Origin: Ferdinandcohnia sp036962685
Lineage (GTDB): Bacteria; Bacillota; Bacilli; Bacillales; Bacillaceae_L
DNA: 64,000 nucleotides
NCBI RefSeq assembly: GCF_036962685.1
Contig: NZ_JBALOP010000063.1
Span: 7,736 to 71,735 of the forward strand
Direction of reading: 5' to 3'
The notes beneath the pieces are model-generated. The model saw only the letters and a list, made by a program, of their open reading frames with translations. It was not told the DNA's origin and did no database searches. Of this stretch, positions 15,550 through 23,289 are shown piece by piece (positions within the stretch are counted from its first letter, which is position 1; each line of letters begins with the position of its first letter). Made by a program: the position numbers and the translations under genes.

Positions 15550-17709
15550 TTATAGTGAAGATCTGTCTGGCCAAATAATGTCTAATTGATCCCCAGGTGA
15601 GAGGACATCATAAAATGTGCATTCCTCTCCGTTTTTTAGAAGCATAAACCTTCCTGCTGATCCTGTGGGTAATTGAATATCGACAAAACGGAATAAATCC
15701 TGAAATATAAAAGGTTCCACTTCTTTCGTTGTCATTTGAAGTTGATCCCCGTGTTTAAGAAGATCATCCTCGTGAAGAAGCTCCCCATTACGAAAAAATT
15801 CATGTAATGGCTTATTGAGAGATATCATTTTCTCCCGAAAGAATACTTGAATTGAATAGTCCAATTGAATTTTTTGTGATTCTGCAAATTGATTTAAGGT
15901 CGGGGCTGTCCCCTGTTTGATTTCAAAAGAATCTAGATTATTAAATGGTGCATGTATGGAAACTTTAGCTCCATTTCTCATTAGTTTTCCAGAAAACGGT
16001 TCTAGCTGAATGTTTTGATCGTTTAAAGAAATGGTAAATCTATTTACCAATTCATCACGTAATGGATAAGTGCTTGTCCGGAAGATTTCTTCGATTGTTT
16101 CCGGAAAATAAAATGAAATATCATCATGATCATGAACAAAGCTTTCTGGACTGGCTATTTGATGGTTTTGCTTGATAGTCGCTGTTATCACCATTTCTTC
16201 GCCATTCAGGTAAATCCTTTTTTGAGGAATATCGTCGATAAGGTCTTTTATCATCACGGTAGCTTTTGTACCATCTTTTCCTTTACTCACTATGATTTCG
16301 TCACCATTTATAATTTCATCCTCAAGTGAACACGGATTCCCATTTTTTAGAAGAATAGGTGATTCGCCATATCCTCCAGGAATTGTCACAGACTGGTGGT
16401 TTACCCTTACGATCATTGCCATTCCAGGTTTTCCGTAAAGCTTATGTAGTTTAATTCCAGCTGCAAGTATGCTATCTCCAACAGTAAGGCGTTTCATTTC
16501 AAAAAGCCTCACTGCCTTTTGATTGACTGTTACATTGACATAGTGGACAGGTGATTGACTTGAAGCAACTGCAATCCCAATTGGTGTTACGAGTTCAGGG
16601 CCTTTTTGAATATGATCAGTCATTTCAACCTGGTTTATTGCATCAATACCGCGAATTGCAACACGGTTTTCAGGTAAACCTAGTGAATGCGCAAGCCGTT
16701 TTGGAAGTTCGGGAGTTAAGCTGCCTCCACCAACGAGCATGACAGCTTTGGGAGATTTACTTTTATTTAAATGAAGTATTTCGTCCCGAATCGATTCTGC
16801 TAATTTATCAATTGAGGCAGAAATATTGTCAATTACTTCATCCTTTCTGATTTCCGTTTCAAAGCCAAGAATGTCAACAACTTGAATGGTATCATTCGTT
16901 AATAAATCACGTTTGGCTTGTTCGGCTAGTGGGAAGTCGAGGAGAAGCTGGTCGCTAATTGCTTCCGTAATTTCATCCCCTGCAATTGGTACCATACCAT
17001 AAGCAATAACAGTTCCTTCATCTGTAATGGCAATATCAGAGGTCCCTGCACCAATATCAACTAGTGCGACATTTAATCTCCTCATTGATTGTGGGATGAG
17101 TACATTAATGGCGGCAATTGGCTCAAGGGTTAGTGCCTGCATTTCAAGGTCTGCCCGATGCAAAGCAGATATTAAGGATTCGACAACTACCTTAGGAAGG
17201 AAAGTCGAGATGATCTCAACACTGGCTTCATCCCCTTGCTGGTCGATTAGACTACCTATTTCTTGATTGTCTAAGAAGTAGTGGATTACGGAGTAGCCAA
17301 CACAGTAGTAGTCATAGCTTTTTTCTGATTGATTTTTTTCGGCTAATGCATATTGAGCTTTTTGAACAGCGCTTAACTCTAAATGCAAAATATCTTCTTT
17401 TTGAATCAAGGGTTTTGAGGAAATCTGAATTTTTTCAGTAGAGCGTTCCGTTTTTAAGGCTCTTCCAGCAGCGGCAACGGCTGCATTTGTTAATTTACCA
17501 TGCTTTTCCTCTAGTATTTCTTTGATTTCACGTATTACATTAGAGACAGCAATAACATCATGAATTTGCCCATCGACCATGGCTCTTTCTTTATGTTCAC
17601 GAATTACAATATCAATCATTTTATATATAGAACCCGTTTTTTTAACAATAAGTCCGACGACAGAACGTGTCCCAATATCAAGTGCAAAAATTGTTGGATT
17701 TTTTTCCAT
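15550..17709 (-). CDS. Large FtsA/PilM-like actin-fold ATPase with repeated C-terminal modules
   Basis: 719 residues, against about 420 for cell-division FtsA. The N-terminal about 385 residues carry an actin-like ATPase of the FtsA type: phosphate-1 IFALDIGTRSVVGL (6-19), phosphate-2 VALVDIGAGTSDIAI (about 208-222), and the adenosine motif VMLVGGGSLTPELPKRLA (about 327-344). The remainder is not in FtsA. It has at least three short units of the form NG...LxxGDxL (NGNPCSLEDEIINGDEI, NGELLHEDDLLKHGDQL, NGEECTFYDVLSPGDQL), suggesting repeated beta-grasp-like domains. No C-terminal membrane-targeting helix is visible. ATG 17709 follows GGGTG weakly. I know similar large FtsA-annotated proteins from other Bacillus species; the role is unproven. 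Confidence 0.8.
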   Translation of the reverse strand: MEKNPTIFALDIGTRSVVGLIVKKTGSIYKMIDIVIREHKERAMVDGQIHDVIAVSNVIREIKEILEEKHGKLTNAAVAAAGRALKTERSTEKIQISSKPLIQKEDILHLELSAVQKAQYALAEKNQSEKSYDYYCVGYSVIHYFLDNQEIGSLIDQQGDEASVEIISTFLPKVVVESLISALHRADLEMQALTLEPIAAINVLIPQSMRRLNVALVDIGAGTSDIAITDEGTVIAYGMVPIAGDEITEAISDQLLLDFPLAEQAKRDLLTNDTIQVVDILGFETEIRKDEVIDNISASIDKLAESIRDEILHLNKSKSPKAVMLVGGGSLTPELPKRLAHSLGLPENRVAIRGIDAINQVEMTDHIQKGPELVTPIGIAVASSQSPVHYVNVTVNQKAVRLFEMKRLTVGDSILAAGIKLHKLYGKPGMAMIVRVNHQSVTIPGGYGESPILLKNGNPCSLEDEIINGDEIIVSKGKDGTKATVMIKDLIDDIPQKRIYLNGEEMVITATIKQNHQIASPESFVHDHDDISFYFPETIEEIFRTSTYPLRDELVNRFTISLNDQNIQLEPFSGKLMRNGAKVSIHAPFNNLDSFEIKQGTAPTLNQFAESQKIQLDYSIQVFFREKMISLNKPLHEFFRNGELLHEDDLLKHGDQLQMTTKEVEPFIFQDLFRFVDIQLPTGSAGRFMLLKNGEECTFYDVLSPGDQLDIIWPDRSSL

Positions 17710-17783
17710 TGTGTATTCACCCATGTTTACAAGAATCATAAAACGCTTTATTGCTTAAAAGCGTTTAAGTAATAAAAAATTTA

Positions 17784-17812
17784 GTGACAGATTGAATGAT
17801 TTCGTTTATAAT
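17784..17812 (+). promoter_or_regulatory. Candidate sigma-A promoter of aroA (DAHP synthase)
   Basis: GTGACA-N17-TATAAT. It predicts a leader of about 225 nt containing the whole family-B element at 17869-18020. Confidence 0.55.
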
Positions 17813-17868
17813 GAATTCTAATTACTTGAAATGTATCATATTTTCGGTTAAATTGCGACATTATAAAG

Positions 17869-18020
17869 CTTTATTCAACAGAACTGAATAAAGCTAAGCC
17901 TTCGGCGGATGTCACAGATTTTTCAAGGAAAGTTTTTGAGCAGTAAGAACAAAGACTAAAAACGCCACATCCTGTGGGCCTAAAAAATCTGGACACAAAT
18001 ATGCCAAGGCACATTTGATT
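17869..18020 (+). repeat. Repeat family B, copy 1, in the aroA leader
   Basis: Starts with the inverted pair CTTTATTCA/TGAATAAAG (17869-17893), then a GCCTTCGGCGGATG block, a CCACA-TCC-TGTGG hairpin, and ends with the near-palindrome CAAATATGCC-AA-GGCACATTTG. It ends 23 nt before the start codon. Related copies are at 47269 and 48139. Confidence 0.85.
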
Positions 18021-18043
18021 TTATTTGAGAAAGGAAGAGTGAG

Positions 18044-19123
18044 ATGAGTAAAGCAGTAGAATTAGATAACCTTCGCGACAGAGTGGAAGAAATTAATCTT
18101 GAAATTCTTAAATTGATTAGTGAACGCGGCAAATTGGTTCAAGAGATTGGAAAAGTAAAAGAAACACAAGGTGTAAATCGCTATGATCCTGTACGCGAGA
18201 GAACAATGTTAAATAATATTTTGGAACATAATGAAGGACCATTTGAAACATCTACCATTCAACATATCTTCAAAGAAATCTTTAAAGCAGGTCTTGAGAT
18301 ACAAGAAGATGATCATCGTAAAGCTCTCCTTGTTTCACGGAAGAAAAAGCCTGAGGACACAATTGTAGATGTGAAAGGTGTAAAAATTGGTAATGGTGCA
18401 CAACAGTTCATCGTTGGTCCATGCGCTGTTGAAAGCTATGAGCAAACAGCTGCAGTTGCACAAGAAGCGAAAAAATATGGATTACGCTTACTTCGCGGTG
18501 GAGCCTTCAAACCAAGAACATCTCCTTATGACTTCCAAGGATTAGGACTTGAAGGTTTACAAATTTTAAAACGTGTTGCTGATGAGTTTGACATGGCTGT
18601 TATCAGTGAAATTGTCAACCCAGCGGACATTGAAGTTGCTTGTGATTACATTGATGTCATTCAAATTGGTGCACGAAACATGCAGAACTTTGAATTATTA
18701 AAAGCTGCTGGTTCAGTTAAAAAGCCTGTATTATTGAAACGTGGATTGGCTGCAACGCTTGATGAGTTCGTAAATGCTGCTGAATATATCATATCTCAAG
18801 GAAATGACCAAATCATTCTTTGCGAAAGAGGTATCCGTACTTACGAAAAAGCTACTCGTAATACATTAGATATTTCTGCGGTTCCAATCTTAAAACAAGA
18901 AACACACTTACCAGTATTTGTTGACGTAACACACTCAACTGGACGTCGTGATTTATTATTGCCATGTGCAAAAGCGGCTCTTGCAATTGGAGCAGATGGT
19001 GTCATGGCGGAGGTACATCCAGATCCTGCAGTTGCTTTATCAGATTCAGCACAGCAAATGGATTTTGATCAATTCGAAAAATGGATTACAGAACTAAAGG
19101 CATCTCAAGCGGTTCGTGTATAG
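18044..19123 (+). CDS. aroA: Bifunctional DAHP synthase/chorismate mutase
   Basis: A 359-residue fusion typical of Bacillus: an N-terminal AroQ-type chorismate mutase domain (residues 1-90, LRDRVEEINLEILKLISERG) acting as the feedback sensor, then the KDPG-aldolase-like DAHP synthase (about 105-350, with GPCAVES, RGGAFKPRTSPYDFQG and DVTHSTGRRD). It catalyses the first step of aromatic amino acid synthesis, PEP plus erythrose 4-phosphate to DAHP. AGGAAGAG precedes the ATG. The leader holds a structured family-B repeat, so RNA-level control is possible but unproven. It lies directly upstream of ccpA as in B. subtilis. Confidence 0.95.
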   Translation: MSKAVELDNLRDRVEEINLEILKLISERGKLVQEIGKVKETQGVNRYDPVRERTMLNNILEHNEGPFETSTIQHIFKEIFKAGLEIQEDDHRKALLVSRKKKPEDTIVDVKGVKIGNGAQQFIVGPCAVESYEQTAAVAQEAKKYGLRLLRGGAFKPRTSPYDFQGLGLEGLQILKRVADEFDMAVISEIVNPADIEVACDYIDVIQIGARNMQNFELLKAAGSVKKPVLLKRGLAATLDEFVNAAEYIISQGNDQIILCERGIRTYEKATRNTLDISAVPILKQETHLPVFVDVTHSTGRRDLLLPCAKAALAIGADGVMAEVHPDPAVALSDSAQQMDFDQFEKWITELKASQAVRV

Positions 19124-19132
19124 TTTTCATTT

Positions 19133-19164
19133 AAACCTCCTACTACTATAGTGGGAGGTTTTTT
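19133..19164 (+). terminator. Intrinsic terminator after aroA
   Basis: AACCTCCTACT / AGTGGGAGGTT followed by TTTT. Confidence 0.8.
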
Positions 19165-19205
19165 GGTCTTTTTTTAACGAATTTGTTAAAAAGTGCACAA
19201 AGTAA

Positions 19206-19234
19206 TTGCCCTAATAAACTAAGTAGCGTATGAT
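19206..19234 (+). promoter_or_regulatory. Candidate sigma-A promoter of ccpA
   Basis: TTGCCC-N17-TATGAT, about 95 bp before the start codon. Confidence 0.45.
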
Positions 19235-19327
19235 AATTTACATAAAGTAAGCAAATATGACATTTGTTTGTATAAAAAAGTTCATACTACATATAAGTGA
19301 ATGAACTTGAAATAAGGAGTGCTGTCA

Positions 19328-20326
19328 ATGAATGTGACAATCTATGATGTAGCAAGGGAAGCCAATGTGTCAATGGCAACAGTATCACGAGTTGTAAATG
19401 GTAACCCAAACGTAAAACCAACTACACGAAAAAAAGTACAAGAGGCAATTGACCGTTTAGGCTATCGTCCAAATGCTGTGGCCCGTGGACTAGCAAGTAA
19501 AAAAACGACAACAGTCGGGGTTATCATTCCAGATATCTCAAATATTTTCTACTCAGAGCTGGCTCGTGGAATTGAAGATATTGCGACAATGTATAAATAC
19601 AATATTATCCTTAGCAACTCGGACCAAAACAAGGATAAAGAATTTCATCTTTTAAATACAATGCTTGGTAAGCAGGTTGACGGTATTGTCTTTATGAGCG
19701 GAAATATTACTGAGGAACATGTAGCGGAATTTGAAAAATCTCCTGTACCAATCGTATTAGCAGCCTCAGCGGAAAGCTCAAACTCAGTCCCAGCCGTTAC
19801 CATTGATGTCGAACAGGCATCTTATGATGCGGTTATGGAATTAACAAAAAGAGGCCATCAAAAAATTGCCTTTATTAGTGGGCTATTAACTGAACCGATC
19901 AATGATGAAAAGAAATTAGCTGGTTATAAACGTGCAATCGAGGATGCCGGACTTTCTTTCAAGGAAGAATTTGTAATCGAAGGTGATTATACTTACGATT
20001 CAGGTATTGAAGGCTTCGAGAAAATACATGAATTAGCTGATAAACCTACAGCTGTATTTGTTGGCTCAGATGAAATGGCATTAGGTGTTATCCATAGTGC
20101 GCAAGATTTAGGCTATTCGATTCCGGATGATATAGAAGTGATTGGCTTTGATAATACACGTTTAGCTCTGATGGTGCGTCCACAGCTAACATCAGTTGTT
20201 CAACCAATGTATGACATTGGTGCAGTGGCAATGAGATTATTAACGAAGTTGATGAATAAAGAAAATGTTGATGATCAAATTGTAGTATTACCACACCGAA
20301 TTGAATTTAGAAAATCAACGAAATAA
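19328..20326 (+). CDS. ccpA: Catabolite control protein A
   Basis: A 332-residue LacI/GalR-family regulator, the master regulator of carbon catabolite control in Bacillus, acting with HPr-Ser-P or Crh on cre sites. The N-terminal helix-turn-helix (TIYDVAREANVSMATVSRVV, residues 3-22) and hinge helix (NAVARGLASKKT) match CcpA, and the core (GVIIPDISNIFYSELARGIED) is that of the sugar-binding-like effector domain. AAGGAG lies 8 nt before ATG 19328. A terminator follows. In B. subtilis motP-motS separate ccpA from acuC; here they are absent. Confidence 0.96.
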   Translation: MNVTIYDVAREANVSMATVSRVVNGNPNVKPTTRKKVQEAIDRLGYRPNAVARGLASKKTTTVGVIIPDISNIFYSELARGIEDIATMYKYNIILSNSDQNKDKEFHLLNTMLGKQVDGIVFMSGNITEEHVAEFEKSPVPIVLAASAESSNSVPAVTIDVEQASYDAVMELTKRGHQKIAFISGLLTEPINDEKKLAGYKRAIEDAGLSFKEEFVIEGDYTYDSGIEGFEKIHELADKPTAVFVGSDEMALGVIHSAQDLGYSIPDDIEVIGFDNTRLALMVRPQLTSVVQPMYDIGAVAMRLLTKLMNKENVDDQIVVLPHRIEFRKSTK

Positions 20327-20331
20327 TAAGA

Positions 20332-20370
20332 CAAAAAAAGACACGGCAGATGTGCCGTGTCTTCTAATTT
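20332..20370. terminator. Terminator after ccpA
   Basis: GACACGGCA / TGCCGTGTC with a 3-nt loop, an A-run before and TTCTAATTT after. Confidence 0.7.
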
Positions 20371-20371
20371 C

Positions 20372-20501
20372 GATGTCTAGCTCCAGGCGCCATCGGCCCT
20401 CTGGTCTAAGCCAATCGCTTCGGAAGGTAAAGTGCACCTTCTGTCAGCGATCGTCATATGCTGGTCGCCGATAAGCGGAAGCATTAAGCTTTTCTATTTA
20501 T
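20372..20501 (+). repeat. Repeat family A, copy 3
   Basis: 130 bp, GATGTCTAGCTCCAGGCGCC to CTTTTCTATTTA. The acuC stop codon (minus strand TAG, 20494-20496) lies inside its right end, so the element abuts a coding end here too. Confidence 0.85.
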
Positions 20502-21648
20502 TGCGGATCGGATATAGAGCTTTTGTAACGGTCAGTGCATTTTTCTCCTCAATTTCTGATTTTCTTGGAATGGGTGGATAAATTGTAGGTTCATCATCCC
20601 AGAATGTAGGCAGGGATAATTTTGCCTGTGGCTGCCATTTATGGATCCAATCGATTGGAAGGGGGCCACTTATCTCCGATTTTTCAATCATTTCAAGCCA
20701 AATCAAAGACCATGCCCTTGGCACGACTCTCCAAATATCATAACCACCGCCACCAACTGCAATCCAGCGGCCATCACAATATTGATGAGCAAGCTTGTGG
20801 GCAAGCTTGGGAATTTCACGATAAATTTTCATCGTGGTCGACAAATGGGTTAACGGATCATAATAATGGGAATCCACGCCATTTTGTGTAAAAATCACAT
20901 CTGGTTTGAAAAACTCGGTTACCTCTGTAAAAGCTGTGGTGTAGGCGTGTAACCATGATTCATCCTCAGTGAACGCATCTAACGGGACATTGAAAGAATA
21001 GCCATAGCCTTTGCCTGAGCCTCTTTCAGTCACGTTTCCTGTACCGGGAAATAGATATCTTCCTGTCTCATGAACGGAAAGAGTACATACATCAGGATCA
21101 TCATAAAATGTCCATTGAACTCCATCCCCATGATGTGCATCTGTATCAACATAAAGTACTCTTACATTATATTTTTTTTGCATGTAGCGAATGGCAACAG
21201 AACTGTCATTGTACACACAGAATCCGGAGGCCTTCCCACGGAATCCATGATGTAGTCCACCACCAAGATTAAGAGCGTGTTTGGATTTGCCAGACATGAC
21301 ATGGTCAACCGCAGAAAGAGTAGCACCAACCAATAAGGCGCTTGCTTCGTGCATCCCTGGAAAAATAGGCGTATCCTCAGTGCCGATTCCATAGCTATGT
21401 CCTATTTCTTCGGAGAGTTTTCCTTCTCCAGCTAACTTAACCGCTTCGATAAACCTAGGATCATGGACAAGCTGCAATTCTTCATCTGTTGCAATTCTAG
21501 GTGGTATGATATCTGAGTCATCTAACAAGCCCAGACTTTTGAGTAAATCATATGTAAGCTTAACCCTCGTTTGGTTAAAAGGATGGTCATGGCTAAAGCG
21601 ATATTTTAACAATTGATCGGAATAGACAAAAACTGATTCCTTCGTCAT
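20494..21648 (-). CDS. acuC: AcuC, class I-type NAD-independent protein deacetylase
   Basis: A 384-residue histone-deacetylase-fold enzyme. Zinc and catalytic motifs are present: GGGLHHGF, DTDAHHGDGVQ and NGVDSHYYDPLTHL. In B. subtilis AcuC deacetylates acetyl-CoA synthetase AcsA and so reactivates it, opposing AcuA. ATG 21648 gives the start MTKESVFVYSDQ, like AcuC relatives, two bases after the acuB stop; ATG 21675 overlaps acuB. Third gene of acuABC. The end of the gene runs into repeat family A, which supplies the stop codon context. Confidence 0.93.
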   Translation of the reverse strand: MTKESVFVYSDQLLKYRFSHDHPFNQTRVKLTYDLLKSLGLLDDSDIIPPRIATDEELQLVHDPRFIEAVKLAGEGKLSEEIGHSYGIGTEDTPIFPGMHEASALLVGATLSAVDHVMSGKSKHALNLGGGLHHGFRGKASGFCVYNDSSVAIRYMQKKYNVRVLYVDTDAHHGDGVQWTFYDDPDVCTLSVHETGRYLFPGTGNVTERGSGKGYGYSFNVPLDAFTEDESWLHAYTTAFTEVTEFFKPDVIFTQNGVDSHYYDPLTHLSTTMKIYREIPKLAHKLAHQYCDGRWIAVGGGGYDIWRVVPRAWSLIWLEMIEKSEISGPLPIDWIHKWQPQAKLSLPTFWDDEPTIYPPIPRKSEIEEKNALTVTKALYPIRNK

Positions 21649-21650
21649 GA

Positions 21651-22289
21651 TTAAAGCCCTGGGAGTGTTGGCCACATCAAAGTATAGCCTTCATTTTTCA
21701 GATTTGTAATGATGTTATTCGGATTCATTGTTTGGACGCGTAACACAAGTACTTTATAATTGGCATCCTTGTCAGGATACACAAGGACACTGTGAATATT
21801 AACATTATGATTTTTAATGATATTAACAACCTCTGCTAACGTACCTGCCCGATTTGGAACCTTAATTTCTAGCTGAGAGCCTGGTTGATTTGCACCAGTT
21901 AATTGTGCAAAGGTATGAAGTAAATCTGTTTCTGTAATAATTCCAACTAATTTTCCTTTAGATTCGATGGGAAGACAGCCAATACGATACTGGGAAAAGA
22001 CAGCTGTGATTTCTTCAACAAAATCGAGAGGATGACCGGTTATCACGTCTTTTATCATTATCTCTTTAAGCGGTGTATCAAGGTTTTTTTCTTCGTTGGT
22101 AAAATCTAGGATGGAGGGCTTTGCATCACGAAGATCACGGTCGCTTATAAGCCCTATTATATGTTGATTAGTATCTACGATTGGAATATGACGAATTTTT
22201 TTTTCGTCCATCATTTTTATCGCAGTTGAAATGGAATCATTAGCTGATAAAGTTGTTACATTTTTTTTCATAATTTCTTCAACAATCAT
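21651..22289 (-). CDS. acuB: AcuB, CBS-ACT domain protein
   Basis: A 212-residue protein with two CBS domains (about 1-60 and 70-130, VEEIMKKNVTTL and IKDVITGHPLDF) followed by an ACT domain (about 140-205, LEIKVPNRAGTLAEVVNII). CBS pairs sense adenylates, so it may couple energy state to the acetyl-CoA synthetase switch; its molecular role is not settled. AAGGGGG lies 6 nt before the ATG. It is followed immediately by acuC and separated from acuA by the family-C element. Confidence 0.92.
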   Translation of the reverse strand: MIVEEIMKKNVTTLSANDSISTAIKMMDEKKIRHIPIVDTNQHIIGLISDRDLRDAKPSILDFTNEEKNLDTPLKEIMIKDVITGHPLDFVEEITAVFSQYRIGCLPIESKGKLVGIITETDLLHTFAQLTGANQPGSQLEIKVPNRAGTLAEVVNIIKNHNVNIHSVLVYPDKDANYKVLVLRVQTMNPNNIITNLKNEGYTLMWPTLPGL

Positions 22290-22314
22290 GTATATCCCCC
22301 TTACTGTTAATGAA

Positions 22315-22455
22315 GTTCAAAAGGAGGATGAAAAGGACCAAGAAGTTCGAGGCGGCGCTGCTTGGAGTACCGGAGCGTATGTATTAAATACGTGAGGAAC
22401 GGAAAAGCAAGCCAACGAAGAAATTCGATGTGTCATTTTCATCGGACTTTTGAAC
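22315..22455 (-). repeat. Repeat family C: 141-bp element with terminal inverted repeats
   Basis: The ends GTTCAAAAGGAGGATGAAAA and TTTTCATCGGACTTTTGAAC are inverted repeats matching at 17 of 20 positions. The interior has smaller inverted parts (GCTTG/CAAGC, CGTAT/ATACG). It lies between acuA and acuB inside the presumed operon. No coding capacity. Confidence 0.8.
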
Positions 22456-22461
22456 ATCCAC

Positions 22462-23094
22462 TTAATACATGAATCGATTCATAAAGCGTAATCTGTCAAA
22501 CCTTTCTACTGTATCTTGATTAACTCGTTTTCCAATTCGAGCCATTAAGCAATTGGCAGGATGTGAACTAATTTCAGGGTCATCTGTAGCAAACCATTCA
22601 AGTCCACCGGCACTCATCATTTTCTCCATTACCTTTCGATACTCCCAAACATTAAGTCCTGTACCTTTTAAGTCCCAGTGCCAATAATATTCAGTAGTTA
22701 TGATCAGATAGTCCTCCATCCAATCGTCCATCATTGAAACGATCAATAGATTTTTTCCAACCCGACTACCGCGAAATTTTGGAATAACTTCAATTGCTCC
22801 TAATTCTATTAAATTTTCTATTTTTCCCTCAGACCAACGTTCAAGCGGATCTGGATAAAGATATGTAACATACCCAACAATGGTATTATGTTCTCTTGCA
22901 ATAATAATTCTTCCTTCAGGTAGATCAGCAATTTCGATCAAAGCCTTATGTTGTTGGTTTGGAGTACGAAAAGCTACAAGGTCTTCGTGAAATTCGTAGC
23001 TTGCAAGGGTCTCACCAGTTATGGGTCCTTCTATAATTAGCGTACCACTAGGGGTTTTTAGTTCCTTAGCATTATACGTTTTCTTATGCTCCAC
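22462..23094 (-). CDS. acuA: AcuA, protein acetyltransferase acting on AcsA
   Basis: A 210-residue GNAT-family protein acetyltransferase. In B. subtilis it acetylates and inactivates acetyl-CoA synthetase. The sequence shows the GNAT core (ELGAIEVIPKFRGSRVGKNLL, with the acetyl-CoA loop RGSRVG) and long stretches identical to family members (YLYPDPLERWSEG, SSHPANCLMARIGK). It starts with GTG 23094 (MEHKKTYNAK), preceded by GGTGGTGA; the frame is open further upstream without a site. Divergent from its target gene acsA, with a candidate cre and promoter in the shared region. Confidence 0.93.
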   Translation of the reverse strand: MEHKKTYNAKELKTPSGTLIIEGPITGETLASYEFHEDLVAFRTPNQQHKALIEIADLPEGRIIIAREHNTIVGYVTYLYPDPLERWSEGKIENLIELGAIEVIPKFRGSRVGKNLLIVSMMDDWMEDYLIITTEYYWHWDLKGTGLNVWEYRKVMEKMMSAGGLEWFATDDPEISSHPANCLMARIGKRVNQDTVERFDRLRFMNRFMY

Positions 23095-23124
23095 AATGTC
23101 ACCACCATTCCTAAAGTCATATTC

Positions 23125-23130
23125 ATTATA
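23125..23130 (-). promoter_or_regulatory. Candidate -10 element of acuA
   Basis: TATAAT on the minus strand, 30 bp before the GTG start; the -35 is weak and overlaps the cre-like site at 23149-23161. Confidence 0.4.
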
Positions 23131-23148
23131 CAATCAATCTAGTAAAAG

Positions 23149-23161
23149 TGAAGCGTTTTCA
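23149..23161 (-). promoter_or_regulatory. Imperfect cre-like (CcpA) site
   Basis: TGAAGCGTTTTCA has a perfect cre right half (CG followed by TTTTCA) but the left half is one base short of the 14-bp consensus. It is placed over the acuA -35 region, where CcpA control is known in B. subtilis. Confidence 0.4.
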
Positions 23162-23223
23162 GACTCTATTACAGTTATTATACAATTTTACAGAAAAATA
23201 ATATATAAACAAAATTTTAAAAA

Positions 23224-23252
23224 TTGAGAAAAGGTGAATTTTATTTTATAAT
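23224..23252 (+). promoter_or_regulatory. Sigma-A promoter of acsA
   Basis: TTGAGA-N17-TATAAT, 38 bp before the start codon. Confidence 0.65.
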
Positions 23253-23289
23253 AGAATAGTAAATAACTTACATAAAGGGGAAATGTACA

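Noticed and set aside
17869..18020. Known riboswitch or T-box in the aroA leader
   Set aside because: No T-box sequence, no purine, SAM, lysine or other riboswitch core recognised; the element is shared with unrelated genes (ytxK, near tpx).
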